28,789 nt of DNA from Sporolactobacillus kofuensis (GCF_042660205.1 NZ_JBHSTQ010000018.1:1-28789); one strand, 5' to 3'; positions 14,128 through 23,077 are shown, numbered from the stretch's first letter. Made by a program: numbers and translations. Notes: generated from the letters alone by a model not told the origin.

Positions 14128-15483
14128 ATGGCAAAGTACTTTGGAACGGATGGAGTCAGAGGTATTGCGAATCTCGGCTTAACACCTGAATTGGCGTTTA
14201 AGTTGGGACGAGCTGGCGGATACGCATTAACAAAGACAACTGAACATCCGAAGGTTCTGGTTGGCCGGGACACACGGATTTCCGGATATATGCTGGAAAG
14301 TGCATTGATTTCCGGACTGCTGTCTATCGGCGTTGAAGTCATGCGTCTCGGAATTATTTCGACACCAGGCGTTGCCTACTTAACGAAGGCTATGGATGCG
14401 AGCGCTGGCATCATGATTTCAGCATCTCATAATCCTGTTGCCGACAACGGCATCAAATTCTTTGGCAGTGACGGGTTTAAGCTGAGTGATGAGGTTGAGG
14501 AAACTATCGAAGCATTGCTGGCAAAGGAGAAAGATGAACTGCCAAGGCCAATTGGTGGGGATTTGGGTACCTCCAGTGATTACTTTGAAGGCGGTCAAAA
14601 GTATCTTCAATTTCTCAAGCAGACTATTCAAGAAGACGATTTTTCGTCAATGAACATTGCTCTTGACTGTGCAAATGGTTCGACTAGCGCACTTGCTCCG
14701 CATCTTTTTGCTGATCTTGAGGCAGATATTGTCACGATTGGCACCTCTCCAAATGGGAAGAATATCAACGAAGGTGTCGGTTCAACGCACCCAGAGGCAC
14801 TCGCTGCACTCGTTGTTGAGAAAAGCGCGGATTGTGGACTTGCCTTTGACGGTGATGGTGACCGATTAATCGCAGTGGACGAGCTCGGAAACATTATCGA
14901 TGGCGATAAAATTATGTTTATCTGTGCAAAGTACTTGAAATCTAAAGGTATGTTAAATAAAGACACCTTAGTGACAACCGTGATGAGTAACCTCGGGTTG
15001 TATAAGGCTTTGCAAGAAGAACACATTGAAACGAAACAAACCAAAGTCGGCGACCGCTACGTAATGGAAGAAATGCGTGCCGGAGATTATGCTCTTGGCG
15101 GTGAACAATCCGGACACATCATTTTCCTGGCACATTCAACGACCGGTGATGGTATGCTAACGGCTTTACAGCTCGTGGGCATCATGAAAACAACCGGGAA
15201 GAAATTGTCTGTACTTGCAGCAGAAGTGAAGACGTACCCGCAGAAATTAGTAAATATTCGTGTTGCAGATAAATTCCATATCACCGATAATCCGGCAGTT
15301 GCTCAATCCATTAAAGAGGTTGAGGATGATATGGCGGGTGATGGTCGCGTACTTGTTCGTCCTTCAGGTACGGAATCACTGATTCGTGTCATGGCCGAAG
15401 CACCAACTGAAGAAGCATGCGCTGCGTTTGTTGATCGGATTGCGCAAACAGTAGTTAAGGAAATCGGTGGCGAAATTCTGTGA
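14128..15483 (+). CDS. glmM: Phosphoglucosamine mutase GlmM
   Basis: 451 residues, full length. It converts glucosamine-6-phosphate to glucosamine-1-phosphate on the way to UDP-GlcNAc. Motifs in order: KYFGTDGVRG at the N-terminus, phosphoserine loop ISASHNPVADNGIKFFG with the active Ser at 100, metal loop FDGDGDRLIAVD near 240, sugar-binding GGEQSGHIIF near 325, and phosphate-binding RPSGTESLIRVM near 410-425. GlmM also binds CdaA and lowers c-di-AMP output in relatives, which fits the operon order cdaA-cdaR-glmM. 124 bases separate it from cdaR, with no obvious terminator. Confidence 0.97.
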   Translation: MAKYFGTDGVRGIANLGLTPELAFKLGRAGGYALTKTTEHPKVLVGRDTRISGYMLESALISGLLSIGVEVMRLGIISTPGVAYLTKAMDASAGIMISASHNPVADNGIKFFGSDGFKLSDEVEETIEALLAKEKDELPRPIGGDLGTSSDYFEGGQKYLQFLKQTIQEDDFSSMNIALDCANGSTSALAPHLFADLEADIVTIGTSPNGKNINEGVGSTHPEALAALVVEKSADCGLAFDGDGDRLIAVDELGNIIDGDKIMFICAKYLKSKGMLNKDTLVTTVMSNLGLYKALQEEHIETKQTKVGDRYVMEEMRAGDYALGGEQSGHIIFLAHSTTGDGMLTALQLVGIMKTTGKKLSVLAAEVKTYPQKLVNIRVADKFHITDNPAVAQSIKEVEDDMAGDGRVLVRPSGTESLIRVMAEAPTEEACAAFVDRIAQTVVKEIGGEIL

Positions 15484-15578
15484 TTGGTTTGCCCGAATAA
15501 AGCAGACGACGGTTACGGGACATGGACTTAATGAATAGATATATTGAGAAAGATAACTAAAAAGCAGTTCAAAGAATA

Positions 15579-15607
15579 TTGACGCACACTACAGATTAAA
15601 GTAGTAT
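15579..15607 (+). promoter_or_regulatory. Promoter of glmS
   Basis: TTGACG (15579-15584) and TAGTAT (15602-15607), spacer exactly 17. The transcript starts about 40 bases before the ribozyme cleavage site. Confidence 0.8.
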
Positions 15608-15654
15608 GTGGGTAACTCGAGAAGGAAAGAGAGGATTGGCCAACTAAATACAAA

Positions 15655-15812
15655 GCGCCTGGACTATTCCAACGGACGGAGAAAATCGGGATAGTTGACG
15701 AGGAAGAGGCTTATCGAAGGATTCGGCGGATACCTCTCGGGTATGCTTGCACCCGTTAGTACGTGCACAAAACAGGAAGGCAACTTTCTGTACAGAAGCC
15801 CGACGGCAGGCA
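15655..15812 (+). ncRNA. glmS ribozyme (glucosamine-6-phosphate riboswitch)
   Basis: Conserved blocks in order: GCGCCTGGAC at 15655 (cleavage expected between A15654 and G15655), AGTTGACGAGGAAGAGGCTT (15693-15712), ATCGAAGGATTCGGCGG, ACCTCTCGGG, CCGTTAGTAC, ACAAAACAGG, GGCAACTTTCTGTACAGAAG and the closing CCCGACGGCAGG. GlcN6P acts as coenzyme for self-cleavage, after which the 5'-OH mRNA is degraded, lowering GlmS. The 3' edge is approximate. Confidence 0.96.
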
Positions 15813-15914
15813 CATAGGCATTACAAATAAAAAACAAGTGGGGCAAGACTGCCCTATTCGAAACGTGTACCACGAACGAAATGCTTTCTTGCCTCACAAG
15901 GAGGACTCATTCCT

Positions 15915-17720
15915 ATGTGTGGTATTGTTGGTTATATTGGCAACGAAGATGCACGTGACATTTTACTTAAAGGGCTCAGCAATCTGGAATACCGAGGGTA
16001 TGATTCGGCAGGAATTGCTCTGCTTAATGCAGACGGTGTCCACATTTTTAAGGAAAAAGGACGGATCGCCGTTCTTGAGAAATCTGTGGATCCTGCAGTT
16101 CATGCGACACTTGGTATCGGACATACACGCTGGGCAACACACGGTGAACCAAATAAGCGCAACGCACACCCTCATCAGAGTGCTTCAGGCCGCTTCACGC
16201 TCGTTCATAATGGTGTGATTGAAAATTACAGTCAGCTTAAAGCAAGCTATCTCGCTGGTGTCACGATGAAAAGTGAAACCGATACGGAAGTTGTTGTTCA
16301 GCTGATTGAACACTTTGCCAATGATGGACTAAGCACAGAAGCTGCTATGCGGAAGACACTGAAATTACTCGATGGTTCCTATGCACTTGCCTTGCTTGAT
16401 GCAGAAGACAGTGACATTCTCTATGTGGCAAAGAATAAGAGCCCGCTTCTGATTGGTCTTGGCGACGGCTTCAATGTTGTTGCCAGTGACGCTACGGCGA
16501 TGATTCAGCAGACTAAACAGTATGTCGAGCTGATGGATGAAGAAGTTGTTGAGCTCAAGCGTGACAGCTATACGATCATGGACCTTGACGGCAACGTAAA
16601 GACGCGTGCACCCTATACGGTTTCCTTTGATGCGCATGACACGGAAAAGGGTGCTTATCCGCATTACATGCTGAAGGAAATTGACGAACAGCCGGCTGTT
16701 ATGCGTCGTCTGCTCCAAGAATACAGTGGCAAAGATGGTGCAGTCACGATCGATCCCTCAATTGCAGATGCAATAAGCGAAGCAGATCGCATCTACATCA
16801 TTGCATGCGGCACAAGCTACCATGCTGGGCTCGTCGGCAAGCACTTGCTTGAGACCATTGCTGGTATTCCGACGGAAGTGCATATTTCTAGTGAATTTTC
16901 CTATAATATGCCGCTTCTGTCGAAGAAGCCACTCTTTGTATTCATTTCTCAAAGTGGTGAAACAGCCGACAGCCGTGCAGTGCTGGTTAAGGTGAAGAAG
17001 TTGGGTTATCCATCGCTGACGATGACGAATGTCGAAGGCTCAACACTGTATCGCGAAGCGGACTACAAGATGTTGCTGTTCGCCGGCCCGGAAATTGCGG
17101 TGGCATCAACCAAAGCTTACACAGCCATGATCGCTGTTTTCGCCTTCATCGCGGTAGCGGTTGCGCAAAAGAAAGGCACAACGCTCGATTTCGACTTGAT
17201 CCACGAAATGAGCATTGCTGCTCAAGCAATGGAACAAATGATTGACGAGAAAGCGCTGCTGAAAGAAGTAGCACGCGACTATCTCTCCATCACGCGAAAC
17301 GCCTTCTACATTGGACGCGGTCTGGACTATTACGTCTGCATGGAAGCATCTCTGAAGCTGAAAGAAGTCTCCTACATTCAAGCAGAAGGCTTTGCCGGCG
17401 GGGAACTTAAGCATGGAACGATCGCGTTGATCGAAAACGGTACACCGGTGTTCGCCTTTGCGACCCAAGAAAATGTCAACAATAACATTCGCAGTAATGT
17501 TCAAGAGGTTGCCGCCCGCGGCGCCCACACGTGCATCATCAGTATGGACGGAGTTACGAATCATGCGGACGACCGCATCGTACTTCCGAAAGTGCATCAT
17601 GCCCTAACACCACTTGTTTGCGCAATCCCTCTGCAGCTGATAGCCTATTATGCAGCACTGCAGAACGAATGCGACGTTGATAAGCCAAGAAACCTAGCCA
17701 AATCGGTTACGGTGGAATAA
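15915..17720 (+). CDS. glmS: Glutamine-fructose-6-phosphate aminotransferase (isomerising)
   Basis: 601 residues, full length. It makes glucosamine-6-phosphate from fructose-6-phosphate and glutamine, the entry step to UDP-GlcNAc. The N-terminal glutaminase has MCGIVGYIG with the nucleophile Cys exposed after Met removal, GHTRWATHG near 73, and HNGVIENY near 98. Two SIS domains follow (~285-420 and ~455-590), with CGTSYHAGL, ISQSGETADS and KELKHGTIALIE-like AEGFAGGELKHG, and the conserved ending KPRNLAKSVTVE. The ribosome binding site CAAGGAGGA lies 10 bases upstream. Controlled by its own promoter and the ribozyme. Confidence 0.98.
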   Translation: MCGIVGYIGNEDARDILLKGLSNLEYRGYDSAGIALLNADGVHIFKEKGRIAVLEKSVDPAVHATLGIGHTRWATHGEPNKRNAHPHQSASGRFTLVHNGVIENYSQLKASYLAGVTMKSETDTEVVVQLIEHFANDGLSTEAAMRKTLKLLDGSYALALLDAEDSDILYVAKNKSPLLIGLGDGFNVVASDATAMIQQTKQYVELMDEEVVELKRDSYTIMDLDGNVKTRAPYTVSFDAHDTEKGAYPHYMLKEIDEQPAVMRRLLQEYSGKDGAVTIDPSIADAISEADRIYIIACGTSYHAGLVGKHLLETIAGIPTEVHISSEFSYNMPLLSKKPLFVFISQSGETADSRAVLVKVKKLGYPSLTMTNVEGSTLYREADYKMLLFAGPEIAVASTKAYTAMIAVFAFIAVAVAQKKGTTLDFDLIHEMSIAAQAMEQMIDEKALLKEVARDYLSITRNAFYIGRGLDYYVCMEASLKLKEVSYIQAEGFAGGELKHGTIALIENGTPVFAFATQENVNNNIRSNVQEVAARGAHTCIISMDGVTNHADDRIVLPKVHHALTPLVCAIPLQLIAYYAALQNECDVDKPRNLAKSVTVE

Positions 17721-18072
17721 TTAAGGAAAAACGACACATCGTTTTGTTTGCTAAATAAAGTAACTGAAATTAAATTAGATATGTAAAACTTGAGGGTGTC
17801 TCAAAAGTCTATGACTGTGAGGTGCCCTCTTCTTATGAGTACGTTATGGATAAAGCGTGAAGGTACGAAAATACTGAGAAATTAGCACTGTTGATGCAAG
17901 TTGGGGAGACGGGAATGGGTGCGGAACTTAGGCACAATGATCTCCATATAAAAAGTCATTCATGAACTTTTGAGACGTATTGTAGAACACATACTCATTA
18001 AATAAAAAGATCCGAAATCATCACTTGTATCAACAATTCCGAGATTGTTGTTAAGAAGGAGGAGTTCTATGT
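17721..18072. other. Gene-free stretch after glmS with IS-like ends
   Basis: No gene is visible. It holds the hairpin repeat at 17792-17829. A partial inverted copy of that repeat's left half lies at 17957-17976, ending AACTTTTGAGAC against GTCTCAAAAGT at 17798-17808. The pair brackets about 185 bases and looks like the ends of a decayed insertion sequence or MITE; no transposase remnant or target duplication was found. Confidence 0.5.
17792..17829. repeat. Hairpin repeat, copy 1 (also likely glmS terminator)
   Basis: GAGGGTGTCTCAAAAGTC pairs, with mismatches, with GACTGTGAGGTGCCCTC around TAT. It starts 71 bases after the glmS stop and is followed by TTCTT. Copy 2 is at 23078-23118, about 85-90% identical. 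Confidence 0.75.
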
Positions 18073-18258
18073 ATGATAGAAAAAATAGTATGGTGGATCC
18101 AATACATTATTAACTTTCTTTTTATGCTATATATAGCCAGGTATATTTCAAACGCATTTTATTCAACTCCAGGCGACTTCTTAATTAGCATTGTCCTAAT
18201 AGTAGTTTCTATTGTTTTGGCATATCTCTTAACTATAAGGTTTAAAAACAAAAGTTGA
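18073..18258 (+). CDS. Small two-helix membrane protein
   Basis: 61 residues from ATG 18073, with AAGGAGGAG (18056-18064) about 8-10 bases upstream. An ATG four bases earlier in another frame gives only 14 codons. Two hydrophobic segments (IVWWIQYIINFLFMLYIA and FLISIVLIVVSIVLAYLLTI) are joined by a short polar loop and end with a basic tail. I do not recognise the family. AT content is higher than in the glm genes. Confidence 0.6.
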   Translation: MIEKIVWWIQYIINFLFMLYIARYISNAFYSTPGDFLISIVLIVVSIVLAYLLTIRFKNKS

Positions 18259-18279
18259 AGAGGCACTAATGAAAAACGA

Positions 18280-18396
18280 ATGATCATCCTACTAACAGTC
18301 TTTTCTCTCACTTTAGGCTTACTATTTCTGGATCCACCAAACAAGAAGCCTAAAAAAATCATAAATTGGATTCTTGTATTGAACCCCCCAACATAA
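18280..18396 (+). CDS. Possible 38-residue hydrophobic peptide
   Basis: Starts MIILLTVFSLTLGLLFLDPP and ends in a basic, proline-containing tail. It is in frame with the ORF ending at 18258 (seven codons after its TGA). GAAGAGG is 17 bases away, too far for a good ribosome binding site. It could be read by coupling, be a broken C-terminal part of the previous gene, or be nothing. Confidence 0.3.
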   Translation: MIILLTVFSLTLGLLFLDPPNKKPKKIINWILVLNPPT

Positions 18397-18451
18397 ATTA
18401 TTTTCGATAATCATTGTGATTCTGCTAAATTAATACTTCATGAATTACTTA

Positions 18452-18489
18452 AGGACATTACAGTTATATTGCTATGTCCTATTTTTTAT
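18452..18489 (+). terminator. Intrinsic terminator
   Basis: AGGACAT (18452-18458) pairs with ATGTCCT (18474-18480), followed by ATTTTTTATTT. The surrounding stretch 18397-18706 holds no other feature that I can support. Confidence 0.8.
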
Positions 18490-18706
18490 TTCATCAAAAA
18501 ATACTGTCTAAAAGACAGCAAGATGCGATACGGCGTTAATAAATGACCGTGATCACTGGGTACATGATTGAAAAGTATGGGTGAATAAGGTGTATACTGA
18601 CGAGAAGAAAAATTTTTTACAATTAATTGATGTGATGATTGTTAGTTTATATTTTTTGGTACATAAGAGTAGGTGTTGCTATAACATTTTTTTTGGAGGT
18701 TTATAT

Positions 18707-19086
18707 ATGCCAACAGGTGTCATTATTAATTCGTTATCGATCTTAATTGGAGGTATTCTTGAGGGTTTTGGGGGCAAAAAATATCAGAAGACTTCAAAAT
18801 AAAAATAAACATGATTTTGAGAGCTGCTTCTATGACCATGGGCATTTATGCAATTACTCCTATGAAAAATATGCCAGCGGTTATCTTTTCTATTATTATC
18901 GGGACTGCTATCGGATTAATCATTCACTTTGGTGACATCATCAGAAAAGGTTCAATCTGGATGCAGCAATCCATGAACAAAGTGATGCCTAGCAGTCAAA
19001 GTAAGGTTGGAGAGGAGGAGTTCACCTCAAAATTTGTGACAATTTTAGTATTGTTTTGTGCCAGTGGTACGGGCATTTATGGATAA
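18707..19086 (+). pseudogene. DUF554 membrane protein, frameshifted and truncated
   Basis: ATG 18707 has a strong TTTGGAGG upstream. The reading MPTGVIINSLSILIGGILEG is the typical DUF554 (YqgA-like) N-terminus. At the A run 18776-18781 (GGC-AAAAAA-TATC) one A is missing relative to an intact frame: the frame stops at 18802, while the +1-shifted reading continues as KISEDFKIKINMILRAASM and on through ITPMKNMPAVIFSIIIGTAI and ILVLFCASGTGIYG. The coding similarity then ends at 19086, where SDR-like sequence begins. About half of the usual 230-residue protein is lost. The gene is non-functional unless the slippery A run is bypassed. Confidence 0.85.
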
Positions 19087-19088
19087 TG

Positions 19089-19577
19089 GTGGACCATGTG
19101 GTCTCGATGCTAGGCAGTGCTATGGGCGGTGGCTTCTTAAATAATTCAATTGAAACAATTCGCCAGGCTGTAGAAGATAAGTTCTTCAGCAATTTAAAAT
19201 TGGCTCAGGCAGTTTATCAGCCTATCAACGACGACGGTACGCTAACGTTCACGTCTGGGACCGGTGGTCATCCAGCTCAAGCATCCGGAGCGATTATCGG
19301 TAATCAGGCGATCAATACCATGGTCATTGGGCTAGCGATTGAACTGGCACCAGCAATTCGGGTCAATGCGGTCGCTCCAACCTGGACGCCAACAGGACTA
19401 TGGAGGCAATTATCGGAGCAGGAACTTAAGGTTCAAACAAAACAGGTGGCAGATTCGACGCCACTAAAGCGGGTTGCATCACCGACAGATGTGGCATCAG
19501 CTTATGTTTATTTGATGACTAATCATGTTATTACCGGTCAAGTGATCAATGTTGATGGCGGAGTATCTGTAAGCTAA
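19089..19577 (+). pseudogene. C-terminal fragment of a short-chain dehydrogenase/reductase (SDR)
   Basis: About 162 codons starting VDHVVSMLGSAMGGGFLNNS, continuing LTFTSGTGGHPAQASGAIIG and ELAPAIRVNAVAPTWTPTGL, and ending VINVDGGVSVS, the usual SDR C-terminus. The Rossmann N-terminus with TGxxxGxG (about 80 residues) is missing. The upstream sequence is DUF554, so a deletion or recombination joined the two genes near 19083-19092. The YxxxK pair is also absent (I-x-x-x-Q at the place), as in some atypical SDRs. An ORF could start at the TTG near 19056 in the DUF554 part, but the product lacks the NADP-binding fold. Confidence 0.85.
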
Positions 19578-19590
19578 TTATAAGGTATGA

Positions 19591-19632
19591 AACAATGGAA
19601 CCATACAACCAAGTATGATTCCATTGTTTTTT
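19591..19632 (+). terminator. Intrinsic terminator
   Basis: AACAATGGAA (19591-19600) pairs perfectly with TTCCATTGTT (19619-19628), followed by TTTTC; an inner CATAC/GTATG helix extends it. Confidence 0.92.
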
Positions 19633-19710
19633 CATTGAAAAAAATCGCAATAAATTGTTCTCAAATATTAACTCCACTATCGCTCATTTCGCCATTATTT
19701 AATTTTAGTA

Positions 19711-19750
19711 TTGAAATTTATTTAAGTTGGTTTTAGAATGTACATACATA
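19711..19750 (+). promoter_or_regulatory. Promoter and candidate operator of the MarR-MFS pair
   Basis: TTGAAA (19711-19716) and TAGAAT (19734-19739) are spaced by 17 bases. A TGTACATACATA motif (19740-19751), containing the palindrome TGTACA, follows the -10 directly and is a plausible MarR autorepression site at the transcription start. Confidence 0.6.
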
Positions 19751-19770
19751 TTTAAACCTGAGGTGATTAA

Positions 19771-20223
19771 ATGGCAATTAATCGACCAACATTCATGAAT
19801 AATTGTATCTACTTTACCGCCAGTCATTTATTTCGTGAACTTGAGCGACTGGCTAGTGAAAGTTTTGCTCCAACAAGTATGGCGCCAGCTTACACATACA
19901 TTATGTTAATGATTAACGCAAATGATGGACTGACCATGACGGAGTTAGCAGATGCATTCGATTATGAGCAATCAACACTTTCACGAATGGTGCAAAAACT
20001 TGTGTCACGAGGCTGGATTGAAAAAAAGCGTCGTGGTCATCAAATTCACTTATATATCACGACAAGTGCTGTAGATATTTTACCCGTGATGGAAAATGCA
20101 CTCAATCAATTTCGTACGCTTAGCGATGAGATGATGGGTGGACGTGCAGAAAAGCTACACGCTTCTCATGCAATGCTAACCGCTACTGAGCGAGCACAGA
20201 CACATCTCGCTATTGAAAAATGA
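19771..20223 (+). CDS. MarR-family transcriptional regulator
   Basis: 150 residues, typical for MarR. Ribosome binding site GAGGTGATT 6 bases upstream. The winged helix lies around 45-110: LTMTELADAFDYEQSTLSRMV, then SRGWIEKKRRGHQIHLYIT with the wing. Flanking helices form the dimer. It is likely to repress itself and the MFS gene that starts 12 bases after its stop. AT-rich codon use resembles lactobacilli more than the adjacent glm genes do. Confidence 0.92.
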   Translation: MAINRPTFMNNCIYFTASHLFRELERLASESFAPTSMAPAYTYIMLMINANDGLTMTELADAFDYEQSTLSRMVQKLVSRGWIEKKRRGHQIHLYITTSAVDILPVMENALNQFRTLSDEMMGGRAEKLHASHAMLTATERAQTHLAIEK

Positions 20224-20234
20224 GGTCATTAATT

Positions 20235-21482
20235 ATGATGAAAAGAAGTCGATTTTGGTATAGTGCAATTTTATTCATTGGATTTTTGGTATTGCTGGTG
20301 TCTTCTGGAGTCAGAGCTTTTCCATCTACATTAGTTTTGCCGTGGCAACAGGATTTTGGCTGGAGTCGTGGTGGTATTTCTGCGGTAATTGCTACAGGAA
20401 CACTATTATTTGGCTTAATTGGGCCATTTTCTGCCGCCTTTCTGCAGCGATATGGTGCACGACGAATTGGTTGCGTAGCCTTGCTTATCCTAGCATTGGT
20501 TACCTTTGCTTTACCTTTTATGAAGACGATCTGGCAAGCTGAGATCTTAGTGGGATTGATCTCTGGAACCATGACTGGAGCGGTGGCAGATGTTTACGGC
20601 ATCTATATCGCTAACAACTGGTTTAGTAAAAATCGTGGGCTTGTGTTGGGACTATTTACTGCCAGCTCGTCCGTTGGTCAATTAATTGTATTGCCCATTC
20701 TTGCGGGAATGATCGACACTCAAGGGTGGCACCAAACTGCATTAGCTGTGGCTGTTTTTATTGTCGTTGTCTTATTAATGATCTTTTTGTTGATGCGTGA
20801 CTATCCTCATCAAGTCGGGCTGTCACCATTTGGTAGTCGTGTTCAGGTGACGCCTGTTTATCCAAAAATAAATGTCCAAGCTGTCTTATTACAACCCTTG
20901 CAAGCGTTGCGCAATGCTGCAAAAAGTAACGTGTTTTGGCTATTAGCACTACCGTTTTTTGTTTGCGGTGCGTCTACATCTGGCTTAATTGGTGTCCATT
21001 TTATCGCGGCTGGTCATGACTATGGTATGTCAGAAGTAAAAGTATCCAATATCATGGCATTGATGGGAATATTTGATATTATTGGTTCGCTGATCGCTGG
21101 ACTCTTAACGGAAAAATTTGATTCACGCTATATTCTAATGACCATGTATGGGTTAAGAGGGTTAGATTTATTTTTATTGCCCATTGCGTTAACACAAGGG
21201 GGTACGTTATTAATTTTTTATGCAATAATATTTGGATTTAGTTGGAATGCAACCGTATCACCAACCATTAAATTAATTGCGGACAATTTTGGTATCGAAA
21301 AATCCGGAATGCTTTTTGGCTGGGTATTTGTCCTTCACCAGATTGGTGGTGCCTTAATGGCTTACACCAGTGGCGCGATGCATGATATGGTGCATAATTA
21401 TGTGATTGCTTTTGGTATGGCTGGTGTCATTTGTCTCGTAGCAGCTTTGATGGTTATTATTGTACCCAAACCTACTAAGTAG
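20235..21482 (+). CDS. MFS transporter (monocarboxylate/OFA-like)
   Basis: 415 residues from ATG 20235, with TGAGGTC 9 bases upstream; ATG 20220, which overlaps the MarR stop, has no ribosome binding site. Twelve hydrophobic segments. Between helices 2 and 3 the motif RYGARRIG matches MFS signature A loosely. The N-terminus FPSTLVLPWQQDFGWSRGGI is typical of OFA/monocarboxylate-porter-type MFS proteins. The substrate is probably a small organic acid or drug (inference). The MarR gene upstream suggests ligand-induced expression. No terminator is seen before the convergent queG. Confidence 0.88.
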   Translation: MMKRSRFWYSAILFIGFLVLLVSSGVRAFPSTLVLPWQQDFGWSRGGISAVIATGTLLFGLIGPFSAAFLQRYGARRIGCVALLILALVTFALPFMKTIWQAEILVGLISGTMTGAVADVYGIYIANNWFSKNRGLVLGLFTASSSVGQLIVLPILAGMIDTQGWHQTALAVAVFIVVVLLMIFLLMRDYPHQVGLSPFGSRVQVTPVYPKINVQAVLLQPLQALRNAAKSNVFWLLALPFFVCGASTSGLIGVHFIAAGHDYGMSEVKVSNIMALMGIFDIIGSLIAGLLTEKFDSRYILMTMYGLRGLDLFLLPIALTQGGTLLIFYAIIFGFSWNATVSPTIKLIADNFGIEKSGMLFGWVFVLHQIGGALMAYTSGAMHDMVHNYVIAFGMAGVICLVAALMVIIVPKPTK

Positions 21483-21536
21483 AAAAATAACTTATTTTAT
21501 GAACAGTTCTATCGCCCAACTGATTAATTACAGCAT

Positions 21537-22694
21537 TCATCCTTCTTCAGTATCCAATCTTTCTTTGATCCACTGCTGGACTTTTTCATCTTCTTCTTTT
21601 GCAAGCAATTTTTCTAGGGATTGCACGACTTGTGCACGCATGTCGGGTTCGAGTCGATCCCACATTTGCTGAAGTGCCCAAGTGACTGTGCGACGAATTG
21701 CCGGACGCGGATCTTCCTGCAGCACGCGAAGAAGTTCCGGTGCGGCGTTAACCTCTTTGTAATTGCCGAGTGCGATAATCGCATTGCGCTGGATCGGCTT
21801 TTTTCCCCTCCAGGAACCGGACAGTTCGCCGAAGGTTTCTTTGAAATCTCTATTGGACAATGAAAGCAGTGGTATAAGTAGCGGACGTGCAAGCTCAGGA
21901 TCCGCCTCCATCTCCTCATGAAAATGGCTGTCCACATCACGATTGTACGGACAGACTTGCTGACATGTGTCGCAGCCATAGAGTCTGTTGCCGATCGCTT
22001 TTTTATATGGCTCGGGCAGTTCCTGCTTCGTCTGCGTGAGAAAGGCGATGCATTTATGGCTATTGAGCTGTCCGCCCTGAACGAGTGCTCCGGTTGGGCA
22101 GTGGTCGATGCAAATGGTGCAGTCGCCGCATAGGTCGGTGGCCGGCTTGTCCGGAGGAAACGGGATATTGGTGAGCATTTCGCCCAGATAAACATACGAT
22201 CCGAACTCTTTCGTAATTAGGTTGGTGCTTTTTCCTGCCCAGCCAATACCTGCACGTTCAGCCACTGCCCGATCAGATAGTTCCCCGGTGTCAACCATGC
22301 TTTTAAATTGGGCACCGGGAATCGTATCGACCAGAAATTTGCCAAGCTGTTCCATGCGGTCACGAAGAATCGTATGGTAGTCCTGTCCCCATGAGACCCT
22401 GGCAAAAGCGCCACGACGTTGTCCTTTCGTATTTGTCGGACGCTCAGCCATTCGCTTCGGATACGCCATGGCGATCGAGACAATCGACTGCACCCCGTCC
22501 ATGAGCAGAGATGGCTCGGTTCTCTTCTCAATATCCTTCTCCTCGAACCCGGACTGATAGCCAAGTTCTCGCTGTTGATAGAGTCGCGCCTTTAATTCAG
22601 TGAAGGGATCAGCCGTCGTGAAGCCAATCTTATCCACGCCTATCTCCTTACTATATGTGATCAACTGTTCTTTTAGTTTTTGAAAATCTGTCAT
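21537..22694 (-). CDS. queG: Epoxyqueuosine reductase QueG
   Basis: 385 residues. It performs the last step of queuosine synthesis in tRNA, using cobalamin and two [4Fe-4S] clusters. Seen: VDTGELSDRAVAERAGIGWAG (~135-155), first cluster CGDCTICIDHCPTGA (~188-202), then second-cluster residues including NRLYGCDTCQQVCPYN (~235-252), and C-terminal HEAT-like repeats (~300-380) that bind tRNA. This is the long form. The enzyme needs B12, which links it functionally to the B12 capture operon at 1262-3953. The ribosome binding site is weak (GAAGGGA about 14 bases upstream). Confidence 0.96.
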   Translation of the reverse strand: MTDFQKLKEQLITYSKEIGVDKIGFTTADPFTELKARLYQQRELGYQSGFEEKDIEKRTEPSLLMDGVQSIVSIAMAYPKRMAERPTNTKGQRRGAFARVSWGQDYHTILRDRMEQLGKFLVDTIPGAQFKSMVDTGELSDRAVAERAGIGWAGKSTNLITKEFGSYVYLGEMLTNIPFPPDKPATDLCGDCTICIDHCPTGALVQGGQLNSHKCIAFLTQTKQELPEPYKKAIGNRLYGCDTCQQVCPYNRDVDSHFHEEMEADPELARPLLIPLLSLSNRDFKETFGELSGSWRGKKPIQRNAIIALGNYKEVNAAPELLRVLQEDPRPAIRRTVTWALQQMWDRLEPDMRAQVVQSLEKLLAKEEDEKVQQWIKERLDTEEG

Positions 22695-23077
22695 TGCTTA
22701 TTAAATCCCTTCATTAATCATGATATCAGCATGATTGCGGTAAAAAGAATCATGGGCGTCCGTACTAAATGGCACAAGATGAATGATTAACAACGGATGA
22801 TCTTGTAGCATTGTCCTTTATTGATTGAGCATATTACTAGTTCCCGAAATGATGACAATTTGATACATGTTAAATCATCTTAAAATATACCATAAATAAA
22901 TTAGATTTTTAGTATAAACTCAATGAGCCCAACTTAGTTCCGGAGGTAAGCCTTGATATAATTGGGCTGTCTTTCCGTGATCTGATTTTTGATCACCTAA
23001 TTAACAAACCGATGAATCTAGTGGTGTTGAACAATCATCTCTATTTTTGATCTGGGAAAGTTGAGATGAAAATAATA
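22695..23077. other. Gene-free stretch upstream of queG
   Basis: No gene is visible in either strand. AGCCCAA (22926-22932) pairs with TTGGGCT (22963-22969), and GTGATC (22977-22982) pairs with GATCAC (22991-22996), two hairpins of unknown function. TTGATA near 22860 with an AAATAT 17 bases on could be a plus-strand promoter, but nothing is encoded after it. Confidence 0.45.

Noticed and set aside
14628..15044. 138-codon minus-strand ORF inside glmM
   Set aside because: Antisense shadow of a highly conserved gene; no ribosome binding site.
17106..17600. 164-codon minus-strand ORF inside glmS
   Set aside because: Antisense shadow of glmS.
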